Shown here in pieces: positions 36,900 through 45,064 of a stretch of DNA of 64,000 nucleotides. The stretch comes from Pseudoalteromonas haloplanktis ATCC 14393. Lineage in GTDB: Bacteria; Pseudomonadota; Gammaproteobacteria; Enterobacterales; Alteromonadaceae. How positions within the stretch are numbered: position 1 is the first letter of the stretch; each line of letters opens with the position of its first letter. Under the pieces are notes generated by a model. That model had not been told where the DNA came from, searched no databases, and saw nothing but the letters and a program-made list of their open reading frames with translations. Location: positions 183,954-247,953 of the forward strand of contig NZ_AHCA01000008.1 of the NCBI RefSeq assembly GCF_000238355.1, in the 5' to 3' direction. Both the position numbers and the translations under genes were made by a program.

Positions 36900-39170
36900 A
36901 TGAAAAGCCACACTCATGCTTTTTCAAATAGTATTTTATTACTGTGCTCATCGAGCTTTGTTTTATCTTCGGTTGTGCAGGCACAAAATGATGAAGCAAC
37001 GATTACGCAAAGTAGCCTCGAAGTGATTGAGGTGTATGCCCAAAAGCGTGCGCAAGCGATTGAAGACGTCAGTATTGCAGTCAGTCAGGTAAAAGGAGAT
37101 ACCCTAAAAAATCAACACTACAAGGATTCAACTGAGTTATCTGTTTTTGCACCAAATTTAAAAATTAGCCAAAATGCTGCTGAAGGCACACCACCGGCGG
37201 TTAATATTCGCGGAGTTGGCTTAGTTGATTACAACACTGCTAATACGTCACCGGTGGCGATTTATGTCGATGATGTCGCTGTAGGTTCAGCAAGTAACCA
37301 AATCGTGAACTTTTTTGATATTGAGCAGGTTGATATTCTACGTGGCCCGCAGGGGACTATATTTGGCCGTAATGCAACAGGCGGCGCTATTTTGATCCGT
37401 ACCAAGCGCCCCGAATTCACTGAGACGGGTTACCTAACAGCAGGGGTAGCAAATAACCATGCATTTAACATTGATGCGATGTATAACAATCAATTAAGTG
37501 ATTCTACTGCATTTCGTGTTGCTATCAATCATCAAGATTATCAATACTCAACTCGCAACGCTTTTGACCAAGCACCGACTGCCGGAATGGAACAAACCAG
37601 TGCCCGGTTATCACTATTAAGTGATTTTGATAACCTGCAATTGTTATTGCAAGGTCATATAGAAGATTGGCAAGGTATTGTCCAGCCGGTGGGTAATATT
37701 GGTATCATTGCAGATCCTTTAACTGGTGAGCGTTGTAGTGCGAGCCAAGCGGGTTCAACAAAGTGTTTTGACAATTTTGGTTTTAATGACGCAAGTGATG
37801 ATTTTTATACTGTTAAGGTCAATAATGACTCCCCTCACAAAACGGATGGTAAAGGGGTTAGCGCACACCTCACTTGGCAAGTTAATGATCGTAATGAAGT
37901 TGTCTCTATTAGCAGTTATAACCAGCTAGAGCGCTCCCATGCGTTTAATTGTGATGGTTCGCCAGCACAGTTGTGTGAGGGTAGTTTAGGGCTTGATACT
38001 GATTTGTTTAGCCAAGAACTTCGCCTGCAAACACAATGGGATGGACATACTTTAACCAGTGGCCTGTACTTTGCGGACGAATCTATCCAACAAAATAATA
38101 TAAATGATATTCTTCGTGATCTGCGGGGTATACTCGCTTCTGACTTAACTGCTACTTTCTTTTACGATAATCAAATTGATACGCAAAATATAGCTGCTTT
38201 TAGCCAGTTAGATTACCAACTTAATGCTGACTGGATGATTAGTGCGGGCTTACGGTATTCGTACGAATCACTTGATTATGATTCAGTTGCACACTTAAAT
38301 GTTGTCATAGATACTGCGGATTTAGCGGGCAGTTTAGTGCCGTTTTATCATGTACAAGGACAGCAATCCGACAATGGCTTCTCGGGTCAAATTGCAATTA
38401 ACTACCTCATTAGTGATTCAACTCACAGTTATTATCGTTTTGCCAATGGCGCCAAAAGTGGTGGTTATAATGGGGGGTTTTTATCGTCTCCTGAGCAAGC
38501 GGAACTAGCCGATTATGGTAAAGAGCGTCTCAATGCCCATGAAGTTGGCACTAAATCATGGTGGCCAGAGCAAGGTATACGGTTTAATTGGGCTGCTTTT
38601 TATTATGATTATAATGATCAGCAAGTATTTATGAATCAACCTTCTAAATCGGCGCAAAAACCACCTGTACAACTTCTTGAAAATGTTGGAGACTCAATAA
38701 TTTATGGTTTAGAAGCTGAATTTGATTATCAAGCAACGGATACGTTGTCGATGCGGCTTGCACTGGGTTATATTCCTCATGCTGAATTTGAAGAATTTGA
38801 AGATCCATTAGGTAACAGTTTAACTGATAACCGCTTACCCTTTACTTCAAAATGGAATGCAAGTGTGGGCGTTGAGTATCAGTTAGAGCTAGCTGGTAAC
38901 CCTTTAACTACCCAATTACTTGTTGATTACCAGTCCGAATATTATTTTGATCAAAATCAAAACCCGTATGCTATGCAAGATGGGTATAGTATCGTAAATG
39001 GGAATATTCGCTATCAAGTTGATAATTTTAGCTTTGTAGTTTGGGGGAAAAATTTATTTGATACAGAGTACAGTAATTTAAAATTTGATTTAAGTTCATT
39101 TCTTGGCATGCTAGAAGACTTTAAAGGGGAAGGTCGCCGTTATGGTCTTGATGTTAGCTATCAGTTTTAG
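36900..39170 (+). CDS. TonB-dependent outer membrane receptor
   Basis: A 756-aa receptor. I prefer the ATG at 36900 (MKSHTHAFSN), with AAGG upstream and a signal peptide ending near VQA; an ATG at 36873 would lengthen it by 9 residues. The plug has EVIEVYAQKRAQAIEDVSIAVS and ILRGPQGTIFGRNATGGAI, and the barrel ends in GLDVSYQF. The plug type (QKR...IEDV) is the one common in receptors for siderophore-like or hydrophobic organic ligands. It follows the flavoprotein and precedes a hybrid kinase by 30 bases. The ligand may be the substrate of the two upstream enzymes, which is inference. Confidence 0.9.
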   Translation: MKSHTHAFSNSILLLCSSSFVLSSVVQAQNDEATITQSSLEVIEVYAQKRAQAIEDVSIAVSQVKGDTLKNQHYKDSTELSVFAPNLKISQNAAEGTPPAVNIRGVGLVDYNTANTSPVAIYVDDVAVGSASNQIVNFFDIEQVDILRGPQGTIFGRNATGGAILIRTKRPEFTETGYLTAGVANNHAFNIDAMYNNQLSDSTAFRVAINHQDYQYSTRNAFDQAPTAGMEQTSARLSLLSDFDNLQLLLQGHIEDWQGIVQPVGNIGIIADPLTGERCSASQAGSTKCFDNFGFNDASDDFYTVKVNNDSPHKTDGKGVSAHLTWQVNDRNEVVSISSYNQLERSHAFNCDGSPAQLCEGSLGLDTDLFSQELRLQTQWDGHTLTSGLYFADESIQQNNINDILRDLRGILASDLTATFFYDNQIDTQNIAAFSQLDYQLNADWMISAGLRYSYESLDYDSVAHLNVVIDTADLAGSLVPFYHVQGQQSDNGFSGQIAINYLISDSTHSYYRFANGAKSGGYNGGFLSSPEQAELADYGKERLNAHEVGTKSWWPEQGIRFNWAAFYYDYNDQQVFMNQPSKSAQKPPVQLLENVGDSIIYGLEAEFDYQATDTLSMRLALGYIPHAEFEEFEDPLGNSLTDNRLPFTSKWNASVGVEYQLELAGNPLTTQLLVDYQSEYYFDQNQNPYAMQDGYSIVNGNIRYQVDNFSFVVWGKNLFDTEYSNLKFDLSSFLGMLEDFKGEGRRYGLDVSYQF

Positions 39171-39200
39171 AAACGTGCTTGCAAAGCAAAGGTCTACTTT

Positions 39201-41903
39201 ATGTTGTTAAAGGTGGTATATAGTTTATGGAGTGTCATTTTTCTTAGCCTATTAACAACTTTTGGTTTTGAAGCGCGAGCAGCAACAGCACCTGACGTAT
39301 TTATTTATACTGAACAACAGCAAGATGTTAATCTGTTTCAAGTGGGCACATTACTCGCTGCAAGTAATGATGGGTTTCCTCGCTCAAGTGCGCAGATAAC
39401 CAGTTGGCTTGCTAATCAGCAGCCACAATCTGATACCACTTACTTTGGTGGCAGCTATTGGTTAGTGATAGAGCTTGAGAACCAAACTCAGTTAGATGAA
39501 CTAGTGCTGTTTCCATACAACACGCTAGTGTCTCGGATTGAAACCCGCGTCTATGATATGACTGAGCCCACAACGGCTTTTGCTCGCTATTTGAGTGGCG
39601 GTGTTGAAAAAAACGAATTCGCCTTTCATTACGGAAATAAAATAACACTCAGCCCCAACAAGCGTTATTTTATGATCACTAAATATGAAAGCGACTATTT
39701 TTATACGCCACCAAAACTAGTGCTAAAACCCTATACAGACTTTTTTTCACAGATCACCGTAGAAAACATGGTGATGATGCTGTGCTTTGGTGTTGGCATC
39801 GCACTGGGCTTGTATAACCTTTTAATTTACTTCGGTGCTCGTGATGTTACCCATCTTTATTATGCGTTGTTTACAGCCTGTTGGGTGTTTGGCTGGAGTC
39901 AGTTTTTTCATATACCAGATCAAATCTTTGGTTATTACAGCGCCCATTTACATTGGGTTGGCTTTGTTTTAATTCCACTTACGAACATTCTATTTTTTAA
40001 TAGCCTGCTTAAACTCAAAGAAAGTTTTCCGCACTTATCATACGCTTCTTTTATATTAGCTGCGATATCAACCGCTGGTGTGCCTGTTGCGATCATATGG
40101 CCTGGCTTTGGCTTTGTTTGGGCCACCATAGTCACCGGAGCGACTTTATGCTTTGGTTTATACATAGGCATACGCAGTTGGATGAGTGGTTTTAAGCCGG
40201 CACGCTTTTTTGTGTTTGCCTACCTTGCAATGGCTATTCCTAATATGGTTGGTAACCTCACTAATTTAGGTGTATTTCCACAAATTACGATTGATTTATA
40301 CTTGCTTGGTTTGATCGGTACAGCCTTGGACGCCATGTTATTGGCTTTTGCCGTCGCGAATAAATTTAGTATATTGCACGACGAAAATGTTGAGCTGACA
40401 AAAAATCTAGAGCATAAAGTTCAATTACGTACTCAAGAGTTACAACAACTAGCTGAAGAATTGCGTGATGCAAGTGAAGCTAAAAGCCGGTTTTTAGCGA
40501 ACATGAGCCATGAAATTCGCACCCCAATGACCTCAATTATTGGTTATGCAGATGGTATTATACTTGGCGATATTAAACCGCATGAGCGCAATCATGGTAT
40601 ACGGGTTATTTTACAAAATAGTCGTCATGTATTGGGTTTAATTAATGACATATTAGATATGTCAAAAATTGAAGCAAATCGTCTTGAAATAGACTTAGTT
40701 GAGACTGATCTATTTGCAACAATTGCCCATATTGAATCATTATTAGGCAAGCAAATACGTGATAAAGGCCTTAAATTTAAAGTCGATTATCAATTCCCAC
40801 TTCCTGACTGGATAGTGTCTGATCCAACACGATTACGGCAAATACTCCTTAACTTAACAGCCAACGCGTTAAAGTTTACGACTGTAGGACATATTCAATT
40901 GTTGGTCAGCTGTACCGAAGAGCAGCTAGTGATTAAAGTCAAAGATACCGGCATTGGTATGACAGATGCTGAGCAGGCAGATCTGTTTACGCCATTTTAT
41001 CAGGCAGACTCATCGATTTCTCGAAAATATGGCGGAACCGGGCTTGGCTTAAATATTTCAAAAAGTTTAGCTGAAAAGTTAGATGGCAATATTACCGTTC
41101 ATTCTCATGTTGGTAGTGGCAGTGAATTTAGTCTTAATATGGCATTGTACACACCGGAGCGTGTACGTTGGATCACGAGTTTTGAAGAAATATGTGTTAG
41201 TACAGTAAAAGAGTTACCGAGCCAGTGCCAACGAAACTTAGTGGGTGAAGTTCTGGTTGCCGAGGATCACCCAGAAAATCGTGAGCTTATTAAGCGTATT
41301 TTGGAACGAATGGGGTTAACGGTTACTGCAGTCGAAAACGGCCAAGATGCAGTGCAAGCGACTTTAGATCATCAATTTGATTTAATATTACTCGATATTC
41401 AAATGCCAATAATGGATGGCGAACAAGCTATACATATTATGCAGGCAACAGGTATAACAACCCCGATAGTGGCGTTAACAGCTAATACCATGCAACATGA
41501 AATTGAGCGCTATTTAAAACAGGGTTTTATTGATCACATAGGCAAACCCATTGACCGCAGTGAGTTTAGTCAAAAAATTGCGAGTTATTTAGATATTGAG
41601 ATGCATGAAGAAGTAAAGCTTCCGGAACATGAATTTGAAGCACTCAAACGAGTCTATATTGGTGGTTTAAAAGCACAGCGAGATACACTGAGTGAGCAGT
41701 ACGCACAAGGTAATATTGATGGTTTTACGCAAAGCGTACACATGTTAAAAGGGACCGCAGGTATGTTTGATTGCGATGCTTTATATCAACACGCTTTGAA
41801 GTTAGATAAAGCCTTGAAAGCAGACAGTATTACGCTTGACAGTCAATTGGTCTCTAATGTGCTAACTGAAATCGATGATATATTATGTCATACCCCTTCA
41901 TAA
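39201..41903 (+). CDS. Hybrid sensor histidine kinase (7TMR-DISM, HisKA, HATPase, REC, HPt)
   Basis: A 900-aa phosphorelay sensor. A signal-anchored periplasmic 7TMR-DISM extracellular domain (about 25-185) is followed by seven membrane helices (about 190-390), a coiled linker, HisKA with His437 in MSHEIRTP, HATPase with LNLTANALKFT and KYGGTGLGLN, a receiver domain with Asp732 in LLDIQMPIMDG, and an HPt domain with His847 in HMLKGTAGMF. The full chain His-Asp-His is present, so an output response regulator must lie elsewhere. 7TMR-DISM domains often bind carbohydrates or small ligands. Its closeness to the TonB receptor gene suggests sensing of the same compound. Confidence 0.92.
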   Translation: MLLKVVYSLWSVIFLSLLTTFGFEARAATAPDVFIYTEQQQDVNLFQVGTLLAASNDGFPRSSAQITSWLANQQPQSDTTYFGGSYWLVIELENQTQLDELVLFPYNTLVSRIETRVYDMTEPTTAFARYLSGGVEKNEFAFHYGNKITLSPNKRYFMITKYESDYFYTPPKLVLKPYTDFFSQITVENMVMMLCFGVGIALGLYNLLIYFGARDVTHLYYALFTACWVFGWSQFFHIPDQIFGYYSAHLHWVGFVLIPLTNILFFNSLLKLKESFPHLSYASFILAAISTAGVPVAIIWPGFGFVWATIVTGATLCFGLYIGIRSWMSGFKPARFFVFAYLAMAIPNMVGNLTNLGVFPQITIDLYLLGLIGTALDAMLLAFAVANKFSILHDENVELTKNLEHKVQLRTQELQQLAEELRDASEAKSRFLANMSHEIRTPMTSIIGYADGIILGDIKPHERNHGIRVILQNSRHVLGLINDILDMSKIEANRLEIDLVETDLFATIAHIESLLGKQIRDKGLKFKVDYQFPLPDWIVSDPTRLRQILLNLTANALKFTTVGHIQLLVSCTEEQLVIKVKDTGIGMTDAEQADLFTPFYQADSSISRKYGGTGLGLNISKSLAEKLDGNITVHSHVGSGSEFSLNMALYTPERVRWITSFEEICVSTVKELPSQCQRNLVGEVLVAEDHPENRELIKRILERMGLTVTAVENGQDAVQATLDHQFDLILLDIQMPIMDGEQAIHIMQATGITTPIVALTANTMQHEIERYLKQGFIDHIGKPIDRSEFSQKIASYLDIEMHEEVKLPEHEFEALKRVYIGGLKAQRDTLSEQYAQGNIDGFTQSVHMLKGTAGMFDCDALYQHALKLDKALKADSITLDSQLVSNVLTEIDDILCHTPS

Positions 41904-42079
41904 GCAGCATTGTTCAGCGTAAATCACTTGCCAATACATCGAGTAAGGTTATGCACAAAAGGAGTAATGCATCCATTATTTTATTGTTGAATAATAACTA
42001 TAACTGCTACAAGCACGACATCACAGTGTAACCATGCTTTAATCGTGCTAAATACTCAATAACAGAATATGGCACAAGT

Positions 42080-43339
42080 ATGAGTTATCAACATATTGAA
42101 ATTCCACCACTGGGTGAGCAAATAACGATTGATAACAAAGGTGTTTGGCAGATACCAAAGCAACCCATCATCGCTTATATTGATGGTGATGGAGTAGGCC
42201 AGGATATTTCACCATGCATGCGTAACGTTGTTAATCAAGCAGTGCACATATGTTATCAAGGCCAGCGTAAAATTCATTGGATGGAAGTGTTTAATGGGGA
42301 AAAAGCCGCGCAGTTATATGATGGTGATTGGTTTCCTCAGGAGACAATTCATGCCGTTCGTCAATTTAAAATCGCAATCAAAGGGCCGCTAACAACGCCT
42401 ATAGGAGGTGGTTTTCGCTCACTGAATGTTGCTTTACGTCATGAAATGGATTTGTTTGTTAATATGCGCCCAATCAAGGGTTACAAAGCACTGCCTTCGC
42501 CGTTAAAACATCCAGAAAACACTGATATTGTCGTCATTCGTGATAGCTCTGAGGATGTCTATTCAGGGATAGAATGGCAAGCGGGCAGTGTGGAAGCTGA
42601 AAAAATGTTGGACTTTTTATGTCATGAGATGGGAGTGACGCGATTACGATTTGATCAGCATTGTGGAATAGGGATAAAAAATATTTCCAAAGAAGGTTCA
42701 GAGCGATTAGTTCGGTATGCGTTAAACTATGCAATTGAGCAAAATAGTCGTTCAGTTACTTTAGTTCATAAAGGTAATGTCCTGAAATTTACTGACGGTG
42801 CATTTAAACGGTGGGGGTTTGCCTTGGCTGAACGAGAATTCGCGGCGCAAGCACATAGTAATGGACGTTGGTTAGAAATACCTCGCACAGGCCAATCACC
42901 ACTTATTATTAAAGAAGTGATTGCTGATAACATGTTACAGCAAGCACTCATGACGCCAGAACAATTTGATGTTGTTGTTACGACAAATCAAAATGGTGAT
43001 TATTTAGCGGATATGCTGACTGCACAAGTGGGCGGTATTGGTATTATGCCAGCAGCAAACTTGAATAATGAAGTGGCTTTTTTTGAACCCACGCATGGTA
43101 CGTTTGCACGGATCGCAGGACAAAATAGTGCAAACCCCACCAGTAGTATCTTAAGCGCTGTGATGATGCTGCGTTTTATGGATTGGCACGAAGCTGCACA
43201 AGCAATTGACAATGCGTTAGCACAGACATTAGGTGCGGGTGAAGTGACGTTTGATTTACAGCAGGAGCTGCAAAACTCGACTATCCTCAGTTGTAGTGAT
43301 TTTACACAAAGGATAATCGAGTGTTTAAGTTATTCATAA
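42080..43339 (+). CDS. Isocitrate dehydrogenase (NADP type fold, altered cofactor residues)
   Basis: A 419-aa enzyme whose numbering matches E. coli Icd closely (416 aa). Substrate residues are kept: Ser114/Asn116 in GGFRSLNVALR, Arg120, Arg130, Arg154, Tyr161 and Lys231. The cofactor site differs. In the E. coli numbering, NADP-binding Lys344, Tyr345, Val351, Tyr391 and Arg395 are Arg, Ile, Ala, Phe and Gln here. Ile345 and Ala351 are the NAD-type residues. It oxidatively decarboxylates isocitrate to 2-oxoglutarate, with cofactor preference uncertain. It is likely a second icd copy. The gene ends one base before the stop of the convergent neighbour. Confidence 0.9.
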   Translation: MSYQHIEIPPLGEQITIDNKGVWQIPKQPIIAYIDGDGVGQDISPCMRNVVNQAVHICYQGQRKIHWMEVFNGEKAAQLYDGDWFPQETIHAVRQFKIAIKGPLTTPIGGGFRSLNVALRHEMDLFVNMRPIKGYKALPSPLKHPENTDIVVIRDSSEDVYSGIEWQAGSVEAEKMLDFLCHEMGVTRLRFDQHCGIGIKNISKEGSERLVRYALNYAIEQNSRSVTLVHKGNVLKFTDGAFKRWGFALAEREFAAQAHSNGRWLEIPRTGQSPLIIKEVIADNMLQQALMTPEQFDVVVTTNQNGDYLADMLTAQVGGIGIMPAANLNNEVAFFEPTHGTFARIAGQNSANPTSSILSAVMMLRFMDWHEAAQAIDNALAQTLGAGEVTFDLQQELQNSTILSCSDFTQRIIECLSYS

Positions 43340-43340
43340 T

Positions 43341-43793
43341 TTATGCTGCATTAGCGTTTTTAAGCGCACTGCGGTACGTACAAGGGCGATTAGTTAGTTC
43401 AGCAGCACGTTGATAAATCGCTTTTGCACCTTCTTCATCACTGGGTGTTCCGCTTAAAGTATCCATCAAAGCCACAACAATAATTGCAGGAACTTGACAG
43501 CAATATTCATCTAGTACTGCGGTTGTTGTTTGCGCATCAACATGGCAATGCGGATGATTGTGCTCAACTTGGTAGGCATGCAGTAGTGTTTGAACATCCA
43601 AGCTATCATCCTCAAGGTGTTTGTTTTTACGACATTGACAGCCAAACTCGTCAACTAATGTTGCTAATGCTTGATAAACATCATCGCAATCAAGCGTTGT
43701 TTTTTGACAAAGTTGCTGTTTAATAAAAATGTGTAAATGACCATCGATGAATAGTCCGTCTTGTTGGGTAAAGCGAGCTGTAGTTTGCATCAT
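43341..43793 (-). CDS. Cys/His-rich hypothetical protein
   Basis: A 150-aa protein of unknown family. I start at the ATG at 43793 (MMQTTARF), preceded by AAGAGG 7 bases upstream; the frame is open 11 codons further. Short clusters of metal-type ligands are seen: TLDCDD, EFGCQCRKNKHL, EHNHPHCHVD and EYCCQV. The C-terminus (DEEGAKAIYQRAAELTNRP) is helical. No signal peptide. It could bind zinc, copper or iron; this is inference. Confidence 0.6.
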   Translation of the reverse strand: MMQTTARFTQQDGLFIDGHLHIFIKQQLCQKTTLDCDDVYQALATLVDEFGCQCRKNKHLEDDSLDVQTLLHAYQVEHNHPHCHVDAQTTTAVLDEYCCQVPAIIVVALMDTLSGTPSDEEGAKAIYQRAAELTNRPCTYRSALKNANAA

Positions 43794-43863
43794 AGTGTTG
43801 CCTCTTAATTGTTGTGATTGATTCATTTAGTATGAATTCACTTTAGTACTAAGCTCACTATTT

Positions 43864-44040
43864 ATGAAATTGTTGTTTTCAATAACTGATATTGATTTAA
43901 TCAATAATAAAATAAAGAAGCTGATCCTTACACTGCTATTTTGTATTGGATGTGTGCAACAAAGCGCCGCTCAGTATGAAGTCTGCTTGCATGAAACGTT
44001 TACGAGCGATGACTGCTCGAGTGAACAGCAATGCCAGTGA
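43864..44040 (+). CDS. Tiny secreted Cys-containing peptide (58 aa), hypothetical
   Basis: A 58-codon frame (MKLLFSITDIDLIN...SSEQQCQ) with a hydrophobic stretch KKLILTLLFCIGC near residues 18-30, then AQYEVC...DDCSSEQQC. This would be a signal peptide followed by a 20-odd-residue mature part with three cysteines. The stop codon lies inside a 10-base inverted repeat (44029-44038 with 44051-44060). Ribosome site is weak, so confidence is low. Confidence 0.4.
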   Translation: MKLLFSITDIDLINNKIKKLILTLLFCIGCVQQSAAQYEVCLHETFTSDDCSSEQQCQ

Positions 44041-44060
44041 GTGTCTAAAAACTGGCATTG
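44029..44060 (+). repeat. 10-base inverted repeat over the stop of the small peptide gene
   Basis: CAATGCCAGT at 44029-44038 is fully complementary to ACTGGCATTG at 44051-44060, with a 12-base loop. There is no T tract after it, so it may be a stabilising hairpin rather than a terminator. Confidence 0.55.
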
Positions 44061-44090
44061 TTGAATGAGTGATTAAACTAAAAAATTTGT

Positions 44091-44834
44091 TTATTTTGTT
44101 TGTGCATCTAATGACTGACCATTCACATCTTTAGAATCGTCACTCATTAAATATAAATAAGTTGGCATTAAATCTTCAGGGCAGGCTAATTTGTCACGGT
44201 CTTCGCCAGGGTATACACTTGCACGCATTGCCGTGTGGGTAGCGCCTGGGTTGATACAATTTATGCGAATATTCGTTTTACCTACTTCACACGCCCATGT
44301 TTGCATCATACCTTCAACGGCAAATTTGGAAATAGCATACGCTCCCCAGAATTCACGGCCTTGTCGACCGACACCAGAAGACGTAAAGATAATTGATGCA
44401 GAAGGTGATTTTCGTAACACAGGAAACATGTACTTTGTAAGCATTGCTTGAGCTGTCACATTTACTTTCATGATGTTATCAAACGTTGATGAACAAAAAT
44501 GCTCTAGTGGTCCTAATGCACCAATAATTCCGGCATTGTTAAGTAATCCATCAAGTTTACCGAACTGTTGTTCAATAGTAGCACCAAGATCACGATAATT
44601 CTGCTTGCTAGCACCTTTTAAATCCATCGGTACTATGGCCGGTTTTGGACCGCCTAATGCCACTATTTCATCATAAACGGCTTCGAGTTTGCTGGTGGTT
44701 TTACCAAGTAAGATAACGGTTGCGCCATGTTTTGCATACGCTATTGCCGCAACGCGGCCAATGCCATCGCCAGCCCCTGTGATCAGGATAACTTTGTCTT
44801 GTAGGGCATTTTCAGCCGCTTTATAAGTTTGCAT
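44091..44834 (-). CDS. yciK: YciK-family short-chain dehydrogenase
   Basis: A 247-aa NAD(P)-dependent SDR, similar in length to E. coli YciK (252). It has VILITGAGDGIG (cofactor loop), LLNNAGIIG, and the Tyr-Lys pair in GAYAISKFAVEG, with the catalytic Ser in IIFTSSGVGRQ. INCINPGATHTAMRA follows. The physiological substrate is not known. In enteric bacteria yciK lies near sohB and topA, as it does here. Confidence 0.94.
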   Translation of the reverse strand: MQTYKAAENALQDKVILITGAGDGIGRVAAIAYAKHGATVILLGKTTSKLEAVYDEIVALGGPKPAIVPMDLKGASKQNYRDLGATIEQQFGKLDGLLNNAGIIGALGPLEHFCSSTFDNIMKVNVTAQAMLTKYMFPVLRKSPSASIIFTSSGVGRQGREFWGAYAISKFAVEGMMQTWACEVGKTNIRINCINPGATHTAMRASVYPGEDRDKLACPEDLMPTYLYLMSDDSKDVNGQSLDAQTK

Positions 44835-45064
44835 AATAAAGGTCCAAAATAATCAATTTCAATGATTTTAACATAGCAAAACACCAAGTTATCGAATTTA
44901 TTGCAAAATAAGGTGGCGAAATTTGAAAGTTTACGTTAACTTTAACTGGTCTAATGTCTTATTAATGATCTAATTACAATATTTTAACCAAAAATTACGC
45001 TATAACTTAAAAGAACTTAATTAAACACACACATAAAAAAAAGATTACGTGCGGAGCAAACAAC

